Program-made: the position numbers and the translations under genes
Source: Herbinix sp.
Lineage (GTDB): Bacteria > Bacillota > Clostridia > Lachnospirales > Lachnospiraceae
NCBI GenBank assembly: GCA_029256105.1
Contig: JAQSYO010000005.1
Location: forward strand, 62,001 to 126,000
Direction of reading: 5' to 3'
Length of the DNA: 64,000 nucleotides
In this document: positions 54,356 to 63,306 of the stretch, piece after piece
How the letters are laid out: each line of letters opens with the position of its first letter
Position numbering within the stretch: the stretch's first letter is position 1
The notes under the pieces: model-generated
Seen by the model: only the letters and a program-made list of their open reading frames with translations
What the model was told of the DNA's origin: nothing
The model's database searches: none

Positions 54356-55906
54356 ATGACTGAGAAGAATATAAGTAAAAATGTAAGTCAAGAGAATAGA
54401 AGCAATAATATTAGAAGTAAAAAGAAAAAGAATAAAAGGAGGAAAAGATTATTTTATGGGAGCGTTGGTGTAATTACACCGGTACTTCTATTGTATTTAT
54501 TTCTTTCCTTTTATTATCATAATCATTTTTATAACAATGCGGTTATTAATGGTGTAAGCGTCTCAAATATGGTAGTAAATCAAGCGGAGGATGCGATTAA
54601 TGCACAGGTAAAATCTTACTTGTTAACCTTGGAAGAACGAAATGATGTGTCTGAACAGATTAATGGAGAGAATATTGGTTTACATACTGTCTTTGATGGA
54701 AGTTTAAAAGAATTATTAGCAAAACAAAATGGTTTGGCATGGCCGATTTCATTGTTCAAGACACATGTAATGGAAATAAATACAATGTTGGAATATGATG
54801 AGTCTTTGTTGAAAATATATTTTGACCGACTAAAGTGTTTTGATGAAGCAAATGTTGAAGAGCCTGTAAATGCTCATATTTCAGAGTACGGCAAAAACGG
54901 CTATGAGATAGTGAAGGAAAGCCTTGGAACTAAGGTATATGCAGACAAATTATATGAAATAATGAAGGAATCAATTATTAATTTAGAGCCCACGATATCT
55001 TTAGAAGAAGCAGAATGTTATGATGAACCAAAGATTAACTCTCAAGATCCGGGATTAGCAAAAGCCTTAGATAAAATGAATAAAATAGCCGGAGCGAAGA
55101 TAACCTATGAATTTGGGAAAGATACCGAAATCTTAGATGGAAACCAGATTAGTAAATGGCTCACCCTTGATGACAATTATGATGTTACTCTAGATAAAGT
55201 TGGCGTGAAAGAATATGTTGATTACATAGGAAAGACATATAACTCTTTTGGAAGAGTTCGTACCTTCCAGACTTCTTATGGAGATATAATAAAAGTCAAA
55301 GGTGGTGACTATGGCTGGTGGTTGGATCGACCTACGGAAGTAGCGGAACTAACAGAATTACTTTTAAAGGGGGAACAACTAACGCGTGAACCGGCATATT
55401 TCCAGATAGCACAACAATATGGACCGGACGATATTGGAGATACCTATGTAGAAGTAAATTTAACTGCACAACATTTATTTTTCTACAAAGAAGGTAAACT
55501 GGTTTTAGAGTCGGATTTTGTATCTGGTAATCTTTCAAAAGAATTTGGGACACCTACGGGCACCTATCCAATTCAATATAAAGAAAATGATGCTACTTTG
55601 GTTGGTGAAGATTACGCAACTCCTGTTAAATACTGGATGCCCTTTAATGGTAATATTGGTTTTCATGATGCCACTTGGCGTGAAGAGTTCGGTAAAGATT
55701 TCTATATTAATAATGGATCCCATGGCTGTATTAACATGCCACCGGCCAATGCTAAGAAGATGTTTGAAAACATAAAAAGAGGAGTAGCAGTTGTAGTATA
55801 TGAACTTGAGGGAACAGAAAGCTTTGATATAGAAAAAGATAAAGAAGAGAAAGAAAAGGACAAGGCGAATACAGAAACAACTACAGCTTCGACTACAGTC
55901 AGGTAA
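54356..55906 (+). CDS. L,D-transpeptidase (YkuD) with peptidoglycan-binding domains
   Basis: 516 residues. A basic N-terminus (RSKKKKNKRRKR) precedes one membrane anchor at about residues 38-58. Two repeated peptidoglycan-binding-4-type domains follow (to ~370), then the YkuD domain with FHDATW and SHGCINMPP carrying the catalytic cysteine. A Lys/Glu/Thr tail ends the protein. It cross-links or anchors peptidoglycan through 3-3 links outside the membrane. The ATG at 54356 has GAAGG upstream; an in-frame ATG at 54299 lacks a ribosome site. Confidence 0.93.
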   Translation: MTEKNISKNVSQENRSNNIRSKKKKNKRRKRLFYGSVGVITPVLLLYLFLSFYYHNHFYNNAVINGVSVSNMVVNQAEDAINAQVKSYLLTLEERNDVSEQINGENIGLHTVFDGSLKELLAKQNGLAWPISLFKTHVMEINTMLEYDESLLKIYFDRLKCFDEANVEEPVNAHISEYGKNGYEIVKESLGTKVYADKLYEIMKESIINLEPTISLEEAECYDEPKINSQDPGLAKALDKMNKIAGAKITYEFGKDTEILDGNQISKWLTLDDNYDVTLDKVGVKEYVDYIGKTYNSFGRVRTFQTSYGDIIKVKGGDYGWWLDRPTEVAELTELLLKGEQLTREPAYFQIAQQYGPDDIGDTYVEVNLTAQHLFFYKEGKLVLESDFVSGNLSKEFGTPTGTYPIQYKENDATLVGEDYATPVKYWMPFNGNIGFHDATWREEFGKDFYINNGSHGCINMPPANAKKMFENIKRGVAVVVYELEGTESFDIEKDKEEKEKDKANTETTTASTTVR

Positions 55907-55946
55907 TATGTGATATTCTATGATATTACATTAAATTTCTTGATGA

Positions 55947-56030
55947 AGTAAGGCAAGTGAAAGCGAACTCTAAATGTTTGACCAAAAGTCTAACATCGGG
56001 TGGTTTACTTTTCACTTGCCTTACTTTTTT
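55947..56030 (+). terminator. Long-loop terminator after the L,D-transpeptidase gene
   Basis: AGTAAGGCAAGTGAAA (55947-55962) pairs perfectly with 56010-56025 and is followed by TTTTT. The 47-base loop is unusually long. Confidence 0.85.
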
Positions 56031-56170
56031 ATTGGTCTTCCATCGTTACACAACTAATACTATATTAATAATATATGCTGAGAAAGAATTAAGCTTGTAT
56101 ATAATGGAACATATTCACATATCTATAAACATAAGGTAATTGAGGGGGTGCCGGTACGAACATTTTTTAT

Positions 56171-56581
56171 ATGGTATATGCAATTTTAGCTGGAATTTTT
56201 ACAACCATTGAAACAAGTATTAATTCCCAACTCGGCAAACACCTTACTCCAAGCATCGCAACGCTTCATAGCTTAATTACAGGTATGACCTTCATGTTAT
56301 TGATTAATCTTTTAAAGGGTAATATTACAAGATATCAAAAGATAGTAACGGTGAGTCCGATTTGGTTAATCGGGGGACTATTCGGAGCCTTTATTATATA
56401 TTTATCTTCAAAAGCAATTCCGGTACTCGGTATCTCAAATTCATTAATCTTAATCCTAGCTGGTCAGCTTTTAAGTGGTCTTATTATTGATGTATTTGTT
56501 AATAATGTAGAGATCAGTCTGAAGAAAATGGTAGGTATGGGGATGTTTCTAATTGGGACGATCATTTTTCTTCAGAAGTGA
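56171..56581 (+). CDS. YdcZ-like (DUF606) membrane protein, DMT transporter type
   Basis: 136 residues with four to five membrane helices. The N-terminal IETSINSQLGKHLTP is the signature of the YdcZ/DUF606 half of the EamA-like drug/metabolite transporters. Its substrate is unknown. The start is uncertain: the ribosome-site-like GAGGGGGTG (56142-56150) lies 20 bases before the ATG, and no standard start codon is nearer in frame, only an ATT at 56162. Confidence 0.8.
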   Translation: MVYAILAGIFTTIETSINSQLGKHLTPSIATLHSLITGMTFMLLINLLKGNITRYQKIVTVSPIWLIGGLFGAFIIYLSSKAIPVLGISNSLILILAGQLLSGLIIDVFVNNVEISLKKMVGMGMFLIGTIIFLQK

Positions 56582-56663
56582 TTAACTATTTTATATCTAA
56601 TAGCATTTGTGTCTTTTAAATACATATAATTTCATTATATATCAATGTTTAGGTGATGACTGA

Positions 56664-57554
56664 ATGCAGAAAGAATCTAATTATAAACAATACTTTAAAA
56701 CTCTTTTCGTAGTAATTGTTTTTACTTTGTTAACAATTTCTATTGTAAAAAATGCAACAGAGCTTCATGCTGTTTCTTCCATGCAACAACCTATATGTGT
56801 ACCAATCATGATGTATCATCAGGTGAAAGGTAATTATTTTAGTAAAGATGTCATAAGCCCATATGAATTTGAAAGTGATTTAAAATACCTAAAAGAAAAT
56901 AACTACAATACAATAACAATGACACAATTAATTGATTACGTATATGAAGGCAAAGAATTACCACAAAATCCAATTATACTATCTTTTGACGATGGATACT
57001 TAAGCACCTATAAGAATGTCTTTCCATTGCTGCAAAAGTATGATATGAAGATTGTATTATCAATTATTGGTAAGGTTACGGACGATTTTTCAAAAGTGGT
57101 TGATAATAATATTAATTATGCACATTCATCCTGGAATCAAATTAAAGAGATGAATGATTCAGGGCTGGTTGAAATTCAAAATCATACTTATAATTTACAT
57201 AAAGTTTGTGATGGACGGTATGGATGTGGACAAATGGCAAATGAAACGATATCCAATTACGAAAAGTTAATGATAGAGGATGTAATTATCCTTCAAGAAA
57301 AAATAAAATTGGTGACGGAAAAAGTTCCGAATACATTTACTTATCCCTTTGGAAAATATAATGATAATACGGATACAATCATTAAAAAATTAGGTTTTAA
57401 AGCAACGCTTTCCGTAAAATTTGGTGTGAATATGATTAGTAGGGAAAAACCTGAAAAACTATTCGGATTAAAAAGGATATGTCGTGCACATAAACAAAGC
57501 ATCGGAAAATTAATAAAAGACGGAATGGCAACGCTTAAATATAGTAAAGATTAA
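56664..57554 (+). CDS. Polysaccharide deacetylase (NodB domain)
   Basis: 296 residues. An N-terminal membrane anchor (~12-30) is followed by PIMMYHQV and the NodB domain with LSFDDGYLSTY (metal aspartates) and the histidines of NHTYNLH. The last part has FTYPFGKYND. It removes acetyl groups from peptidoglycan or cell-surface glycans outside the membrane. A cysteine pair VCDGRYGCG lies in the middle. AGGTGAT precedes the start. With CwlD downstream it resembles the PdaA-CwlD partners that make cortex muramic lactam. Confidence 0.9.
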   Translation: MQKESNYKQYFKTLFVVIVFTLLTISIVKNATELHAVSSMQQPICVPIMMYHQVKGNYFSKDVISPYEFESDLKYLKENNYNTITMTQLIDYVYEGKELPQNPIILSFDDGYLSTYKNVFPLLQKYDMKIVLSIIGKVTDDFSKVVDNNINYAHSSWNQIKEMNDSGLVEIQNHTYNLHKVCDGRYGCGQMANETISNYEKLMIEDVIILQEKIKLVTEKVPNTFTYPFGKYNDNTDTIIKKLGFKATLSVKFGVNMISREKPEKLFGLKRICRAHKQSIGKLIKDGMATLKYSKD

Positions 57555-57632
57555 AGAGAATCATAGATCAGTGATTTAAATTTTTTTATTATCATAGAAT
57601 ACTTAATAAACGAGTAATTTGGTGTATTGGTT

Positions 57633-58322
57633 ATGAAAAGGAATTATTTTATGATTACTTTTTTATGCTTGGTTTTATTGGCATATATATTATTTTCTCA
57701 AAAAGGTATCGAAGCGATTAAGCACATGAGACGTCAGGTAGATAAAATAACAGTTGTTATTGACGCAGGCCATGGTGGCTTTGATCCAGGTAAGATAGGG
57801 ATTAATAATGCTCTTGAAAAAGAGATTAATTTAAGTATCGCCTATAAACTTAAAAGTTTATTAGAACAAAATGATATTCAGGTAATTATGACAAGGAAAG
57901 ATGATAATGGATTATATGAGGAAAAAAGCCGCTATAAAAAAAGTGTAGATATGAGAAAAAGAGTGGAAATTATTAATTCAAGTGATGCAATCATCGCAAT
58001 TAGTATTCACCAAAATAGTTTTACGCAGGAAAGCTCGAGAGGAGCACAAGTGTTTTATTATCAAAAATCGTCGGAAGGGAAAATTCTTGCAGAAATATTA
58101 CAAGAAGGAATTAAAAGATCTCTTAAGGATGGTAATCATAGACTTGCAAAATCAAATGGTAGCTATTATATGCTCAAACAGACAAAATGTCCATTGGTCA
58201 TCGTTGAATGTGGATTTTTATCAAATTGGAAAGAAGCAAAGCTATTAAATAATGAAGCCTATCAAGATAAAATGGCATGGGCAATTCATTTGGGTATTTT
58301 GGAATACATAAATTCTAAGTAA
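57633..58322 (+). CDS. cwlD: N-acetylmuramoyl-L-alanine amidase, CwlD type
   Basis: 229 residues. A membrane signal segment (residues 5-22) precedes the Amidase_3 domain with VVIDAGHGGFDPG (first zinc histidine), KEINLSIAYK (glutamate), SIHQNS (second histidine) and VECGFLSN with the late catalytic glutamate. CwlD makes muramic lactam in spore cortex together with a deacetylase; the preceding gene provides that partner. The ATG at 57633 was chosen over a TTG at 57627. The ribosome site is weak. Confidence 0.9.
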   Translation: MKRNYFMITFLCLVLLAYILFSQKGIEAIKHMRRQVDKITVVIDAGHGGFDPGKIGINNALEKEINLSIAYKLKSLLEQNDIQVIMTRKDDNGLYEEKSRYKKSVDMRKRVEIINSSDAIIAISIHQNSFTQESSRGAQVFYYQKSSEGKILAEILQEGIKRSLKDGNHRLAKSNGSYYMLKQTKCPLVIVECGFLSNWKEAKLLNNEAYQDKMAWAIHLGILEYINSK

Positions 58323-58328
58323 GTTCAC

Positions 58329-58373
58329 ATGGTAAAAGGGTGTAAATTAAAAATTTACACCCTTTTACCATTT
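58329..58373. terminator. Bidirectional terminator between cwlD and dapA
   Basis: ATGGTAAAAGGGTGTAAATT pairs perfectly with the following arm, giving a stem of about 20 bp with a minimal loop. It lies between convergent genes; the T-run is weak, so it may act mainly as a transcription roadblock or stability structure. Confidence 0.75.
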
Positions 58374-58382
58374 ATAATTATT

Positions 58383-59249
58383 CTATCTTATAATATACGC
58401 ATCCAGTTTATTTTTTAACTGCTCTGAAATTTGCGTCAATGGAAGACGTACCTCGGGGGAAGTTATCAATCCCAGTTCCTTTAAGCAGTACTTAATGGGC
58501 GAAGGGTTAGGCTCCTTGAACAGGAGAGGAATAAAGTCATATAGTTGTTTCCAAATTTGCATCGCAGCTTCTTGGTCATTTTCTCTCATTTTATTATATA
58601 ACGCTACAAACTGCTCTGTTCTAAGGTGAGAAGATGCAAGTATTCCTCCTTGACCTCCCATTGCGAGAGTTACATAAAACAAAATATCCTCTCCGGTTAG
58701 TATTGAAAAATCTTTTGGTGGATTCATAAGTAATGCCATTGATTGCTTTATATCTCCGCAAGAATCCTTTAATCCCACGATATTTTTGAATTCTGCCAAC
58801 TTATATATAGTTTCATTTTCAATATTCACACCGGTACGATAAGGAATGTTGTAAAGGACAATATTTAATGGGGTAGCCTCGGCAATGCTCATAAAATGAT
58901 TATAAATACCTTCTTGGTTTGGTCTGTTATAGTAAGGACAAACCGATAAAATACCTTGTACGTTGTATTCTTCAGCAATCCTTACTTTCTTAATTACCTT
59001 CGCTGTGTAGTTGCCCCCTATTCCTATATAGATGGGTAGACGGTCTTTGTTGTACTCCATGGTCTTTTCCATCATCTCTTCAAATTCGTAATCACTAAGT
59101 ACCGGGATTTCCCCTGTGGTACCCAATGGAATAATTCCGCTAATCCCTGTATCCGCATAATGATCGATTAAATTTTTGTACGATTTATAGTCTATTTTAT
59201 CCTCTAAAAACGGAGTTATAATTGGTAACCAGACGCCTGTAAGTTGCAT
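58383..59249 (-). CDS. dapA: 4-Hydroxy-tetrahydrodipicolinate synthase
   Basis: 288 residues, a complete (beta/alpha)8 barrel. PLGTTGEIPVL holds the pyruvate/ASA-binding GTTGE motif, YNIPYRTG has the catalytic tyrosine, and GLKDSCGD has the Schiff-base lysine. It condenses pyruvate with aspartate semialdehyde in lysine and dipicolinate synthesis; NanA-type lyases share the fold but GTTGE-Y-R fits DapA. GGGAGG precedes the start on the minus strand. Its neighbour on the other side is an AraC gene transcribed away. With cwlD nearby, a role in spore dipicolinate supply is possible. Confidence 0.88.
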   Translation of the reverse strand: MQLTGVWLPIITPFLEDKIDYKSYKNLIDHYADTGISGIIPLGTTGEIPVLSDYEFEEMMEKTMEYNKDRLPIYIGIGGNYTAKVIKKVRIAEEYNVQGILSVCPYYNRPNQEGIYNHFMSIAEATPLNIVLYNIPYRTGVNIENETIYKLAEFKNIVGLKDSCGDIKQSMALLMNPPKDFSILTGEDILFYVTLAMGGQGGILASSHLRTEQFVALYNKMRENDQEAAMQIWKQLYDFIPLLFKEPNPSPIKYCLKELGLITSPEVRLPLTQISEQLKNKLDAYIIR

Positions 59250-59483
59250 AAAAACCTCCCAAGATAATTAGCCAAATGCTTCAGCTATTTCTTATTATAT
59301 TATACATAACATTATTTAATAAAAATATCATTATAATGCTTTGAATAATGCATATAATGCTATATAATTGTTTTCAAGAATGCAATATAAATAGTTAGTA
59401 GGTTAATGTGAAAAAGATTTTTGATTGTAAATTTGTGCCTGCGGTTCCAAGTTTGCAGGTTGTGAAGAAAGGCTGGAGTTTAA
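59250..59483. promoter_or_regulatory. Divergent region dapA / AraC gene
   Basis: On the plus strand TTGAAT (59341-59346) and TATAAT (59363-59368), 16 bp apart, form a likely promoter for the AraC gene. The segment repeats ATAATGC several times around 59332-59360. No clear promoter for dapA was found. Confidence 0.5.
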
Positions 59484-60326
59484 ATGAATAATTATGAAAA
59501 AATAGGATATTTAAATAATGATTTTCAAATGTTTCATATCATAGATAACAAGCAGAAAGAATTCACTTTTCATTATCATGATTTCAATAAAATAATTATC
59601 TTTTTAAGTGGCAATATAAATTATTCCATTGAAGGCAAGAATTATTTATTGAAGCCTTATGATATCGTACTTGTTAATGCTGGGGAAATACATAAACCTT
59701 CCATCCTTGATAATTCTACCTATGAAAGAATTATTATTTATGTCTCAACCCAATTCCTAAATACATATAAAGGAACGGACTATGATTTAAATTATTGTTT
59801 CGAGCGTGCAAAAAAAGAGCATTCGAATGTTCTTAGAATCCCTTCAATAGATAAGAGTAAACTCTATCAAGTATGCCTCGAATTGGAGCATTCATTTACG
59901 GATCATGCCTTTGCAAAGGAGCTTTACCAAAAGATCTTATTCCTAGAATTTATGATTCAGTTGAACAGAACTGCAATATTGAATCATATCAATTATCTGG
60001 ATTCAGTTAACGAGAGGGAGAAACTTCTTCAAATTATTGAATACATAAATGAGCATCTTGTGGAAGAGATAACGATTGATATATTATCGGCATATTTTTA
60101 TCTTAGTCGTTATTACCTGATGCATTTTTTTAAAGAAGAAACAGGGTATACCATAGGAAATTATATCACTGAGAAACGAGTATTATTAGCGAAAAACCTT
60201 GTTCAAAATGGAAGTTCGCTTACGGAAGCGTGCTATCAAAGCGGCTTCAAAAATTATTCTGCTTTTTCAAGAGCTTTTAAGAAAACATATAACACGGTTC
60301 CTAAAAAAGCATTGATTATTGATTAA
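59484..60326 (+). CDS. AraC-family regulator with cupin sensor domain
   Basis: 280 residues. The N-terminal cupin-type sensor (FTFHYHDFNKIIIFLSGN, then VNAGEIHKP) precedes a C-terminal AraC DNA-binding domain (ITIDILSAYFYLSRYYLMHFFKEETGY and CYQSGFKNYSAFSRAFKKTY, each a helix-turn-helix). GGAG is found 8 bases before the ATG. The effector is unknown. It is divergent from dapA and precedes the UbiD gene by about 250 bases. Confidence 0.9.
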   Translation: MNNYEKIGYLNNDFQMFHIIDNKQKEFTFHYHDFNKIIIFLSGNINYSIEGKNYLLKPYDIVLVNAGEIHKPSILDNSTYERIIIYVSTQFLNTYKGTDYDLNYCFERAKKEHSNVLRIPSIDKSKLYQVCLELEHSFTDHAFAKELYQKILFLEFMIQLNRTAILNHINYLDSVNEREKLLQIIEYINEHLVEEITIDILSAYFYLSRYYLMHFFKEETGYTIGNYITEKRVLLAKNLVQNGSSLTEACYQSGFKNYSAFSRAFKKTYNTVPKKALIID

Positions 60327-60574
60327 TAGTAAAGTAATCACCGATGTCGTAATACATAAAAGTATAAGATAGAAATTGAAAACCACTAAAGTTAGCCTAT
60401 TAAATCTAACTTTGAAGGGTACACTATTGTGGTGATTAGTAGATAGGAATGTGACAATATATGATTCACTATTGAATAATGGTAAAATATGATTTAGAAT
60501 ATTTGCTGTGTGTAGGTTTCCTAATAGGGAGTATATAACAAAGTTAAAATATGCTAAAATAAAGGATGTGTTGC

Positions 60575-62290
60575 ATGTCATATAAAGATTTACATACTTT
60601 TATAGAGGAACTTAAGAAGAAAGAGGAATTAAAGATTGTTACTACCAAGGTATCGGCAGAGCTTGAGATTACGGAGATTACAGATCGTGTTTCAAAATCC
60701 CATGGTCCTGCATTATTATTTGAAAACGTTGCTGGTTCAAAGTATCCGGTTTTAATGAATGCAATGGGTAGCTTCGATAGAATGAGTATGGGTTTAGGTG
60801 TCAAAGAGTTGAACGATATAGGTGCAGATATTACAAACTACCTAGATTTAAGCAACTATCTATCCATTAAAAAATTAATAAAAAATATCCCGTGCCTAAT
60901 GAGGTTGTTGAAGGTATTTCCAATCAAAAGTAGATTAAAAGGCAGATGCCAAGAAGTAATTGAACATGAGGTAGATATGAATACACTTCCAGTGCTGCAA
61001 TGTTGGCCCGAGGATGCAGGTAAATTCGTAACGTTACCTTTGGTTTTTACAAAAGATATTAAAACGAAACAGCAAAATGTTGGAATGTATCGTATGCAAG
61101 TCCTTGATAAAACCAGTACTGGAATGCATTGGCATAAGCATAAGGATGGATCAGAAATCTATAAAGGATACCAGGAAAGTAAGCAAAAAATGCCAATATC
61201 GGTTGCACTTGGATGTGATCCGGCAATCACCTATGCTTCTACAGCACCTTTGCCGAAAATGATAGATGAAATGATGCTGGCAGGTTGGCTACGTAAATCA
61301 AGAGTTAAAATGGTGAAAAGCATTACGAATAATATCTATGTTCCTTCGAATGCAGAATTCATATTGGAGGGGTATGTAGATCCGGAAGAAGAACTGGTTC
61401 TGGAAGGTCCGTTTGGTGACCATACCGGCTACTATTCACTGGCAGACTATTACCCAAGATTTCATATCACATGTATTACTCATAAGAAGAAAGCGATTTA
61501 TCCGGCAACTGTAGTTGGCAAGCCTCCTATGGAGGACTGTTATATGGCCAAGGCGACCGAACGTATTTTTTTACCCATGCTCCGATTAATCATTCCAGAG
61601 CTAATAGATATGAATTTGCCACTAGAGGGAGTATTTCATAATTGTGCCATTATTTCAATTAAGGGAAAATATCCTGGAAGTGCACGAAAAGCGATGAACA
61701 GTATCTGGGGAATGGGACAGATGATGTACACGAAATTAATTGTAGTTGTTGATGAAACAGTTGATGTACAAAATTTAGCTGAAGTTCGAGATGTTGTACT
61801 TAACAATGTGAAGGGTAGTAGTGACCTATTTATCTCTGAAGGACCACTGGATGCACTTGATCATTCATCGGACCAAGCATTGTATGGCAGTCGGCTCGGA
61901 GTGGATGCAACAAATAGCAGAATAGTGGATAAAGAAGAGAAGGTTACCGCAACCTACCATATCCTTACCCTTCAAAAAGAAAAAGCTTGGCAAGGTAGAG
62001 ATACCTTAGAAGAGTATTTGAAATGTAATTCAGATAAGTTTGTAATTGCTGTTGATGATGATATCTCTCCTACTGATTTATCTACAATTATGTGGAAAGT
62101 GTTTAATAATATTGACGCAAAAAGAGATCTGGTTATTATAAACCATAAGATAGGAATTGATGCAACAAAGAAGTGGAGAGAGGAAGGCTTAACCAGAGAT
62201 TGGCCAAATGATATTAAAATGACGGACGAGATAAAACATCTAGTAGATGAGAGGTGGAACGAATATGGGATTGATTCGATTTATCAATAG
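60575..62290 (+). CDS. ubiD: UbiD-family decarboxylase
   Basis: 571 residues. Hallmarks are the N-terminal LHTFIEEL, the prenyl-FMN and metal-binding stretch NVGMYRMQVLD...GMHWHKHKDG, EGPFGDHTGYY and CRGKYPG-like SIKGKYPGSARKAMNSIWG. The enzyme needs prenylated FMN made by a UbiX protein, not present here. It removes the carboxyl group of an aromatic or hydroxybenzoate-like substrate; the UbiA gene next to it suggests a prenylated aromatic acid. The ATG at 60575 fits AAAGG at 60562; an ATG at 60566 is too near. It overlaps the ubiA start by 26 bases. Confidence 0.92.
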   Translation: MSYKDLHTFIEELKKKEELKIVTTKVSAELEITEITDRVSKSHGPALLFENVAGSKYPVLMNAMGSFDRMSMGLGVKELNDIGADITNYLDLSNYLSIKKLIKNIPCLMRLLKVFPIKSRLKGRCQEVIEHEVDMNTLPVLQCWPEDAGKFVTLPLVFTKDIKTKQQNVGMYRMQVLDKTSTGMHWHKHKDGSEIYKGYQESKQKMPISVALGCDPAITYASTAPLPKMIDEMMLAGWLRKSRVKMVKSITNNIYVPSNAEFILEGYVDPEEELVLEGPFGDHTGYYSLADYYPRFHITCITHKKKAIYPATVVGKPPMEDCYMAKATERIFLPMLRLIIPELIDMNLPLEGVFHNCAIISIKGKYPGSARKAMNSIWGMGQMMYTKLIVVVDETVDVQNLAEVRDVVLNNVKGSSDLFISEGPLDALDHSSDQALYGSRLGVDATNSRIVDKEEKVTATYHILTLQKEKAWQGRDTLEEYLKCNSDKFVIAVDDDISPTDLSTIMWKVFNNIDAKRDLVIINHKIGIDATKKWREEGLTRDWPNDIKMTDEIKHLVDERWNEYGIDSIYQ

Positions 62291-63161
62291 ATTACTTAAT
62301 AAATTAATCAACAAATTAAAACAATATGGAAAGCTTGTTATGTTTTCCCATACAATATTTTCATTTAGTTTTGCACTTCTATCTATGACACTAGCAGCGC
62401 ATGGATTACCGGAATTATCTACTCTATTTTGGATAATCGTCTGTTTCATGGGTGCCAGAACTGGAGCCAATGCTATAAATCGTGTCATTGATGCCAAAAT
62501 AGATGCACGCAATCCAAGGACTTCAGGTCGGCAGATACCAAAGGGAGAAGTGAAAAAGAAAGAGGTAGTCGCATTTACTGCAATTTGTTTTCTTATCATG
62601 TTAATTGGCGCCTATCAATTAAATTGGATTTGCTTTCTACTTTCGCCTGTAGCCTTGTTCCTGATGATTATCTATTCTTACTGTAAACGTTTTACTTTTT
62701 TGTGTCACTTAATATTAGGAGTTACCTGTGCTTGTGCACCTGTTGGGGCTTGGCTTGCGGTGACGGGGGAACTTTCCTTTATTCCATTGTTTATGGGAGC
62801 AGCGAATACTTTATGGGTTACCGGTTTTGATGTAATTTATGGATCACAGGATTATGATTTTGACAGAGCCAATGGACTTCATTCCATCCCTGTTAAGTTT
62901 GGTGTGAAAAATGCATTATCCATAGCAATGTTTTTTCATGTTATTACATTGCTCTGTCTAATTATTATTGGCATTTTGGCACCAGAGTTAGGGGTAATTT
63001 ATTATATAGGAATAACCATTATCACATGTTTATTTATCATAGAATATCGGATCGTTTCCCCAACGAATTTAAACAATGTCAATATAGCATCCTACAGTAT
63101 TAACCAGCTTGTTAGTATTGTTTTACTTGTCAGTGGTTTATTAGATACCTTGATTTTGTAA
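62265..63161 (+). CDS. ubiA: UbiA-family prenyltransferase
   Basis: 298 residues with about eight membrane helices. The first prenyl-diphosphate motif is NRVIDAKIDARNPRTSGRQIP and the second YGSQDYDFDRANGLHSIP (DxxxD). It attaches a polyprenyl chain to an aromatic acid in the membrane. The pair with UbiD points to a menaquinone or ubiquinone-like (for example futalosine-derived) pathway. The ATG at 62265 has AGGTGG 9 bases upstream, preferred to 62247. Confidence 0.92.
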   Translation: MGLIRFINRLLNKLINKLKQYGKLVMFSHTIFSFSFALLSMTLAAHGLPELSTLFWIIVCFMGARTGANAINRVIDAKIDARNPRTSGRQIPKGEVKKKEVVAFTAICFLIMLIGAYQLNWICFLLSPVALFLMIIYSYCKRFTFLCHLILGVTCACAPVGAWLAVTGELSFIPLFMGAANTLWVTGFDVIYGSQDYDFDRANGLHSIPVKFGVKNALSIAMFFHVITLLCLIIIGILAPELGVIYYIGITIITCLFIIEYRIVSPTNLNNVNIASYSINQLVSIVLLVSGLLDTLIL

Positions 63162-63166
63162 TTGTA

Positions 63167-63200
63167 TTACTAATTATTAGATAACAAAAATAATTAGTAA
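63167..63200 (+). terminator. Hairpin between ubiA and the lipoprotein gene
   Basis: TTACTAATTATT pairs with AATAATTAGTAA (12 bp, all A/T-rich). The run after it is A-rich, so on the plus strand it is at best a weak terminator. A short direct repeat, AAATCATT, recurs three times at about 63236-63277. Confidence 0.6.
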
Positions 63201-63306
63201 GTAAAAATAATTTAAAAGAAAAAAATTAGAATGAAAAATCATTTGTAAGTTAAATCATTAACAAGTAAAATCATTAGATGTTAAAATAAAAGTGAGGTTT
63301 AAAAAT

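Noticed and set aside
55957..56139. Small plus-strand frame after the L,D-transpeptidase gene
   Set aside because: It lies across the long-loop terminator and has no proper ribosome site.
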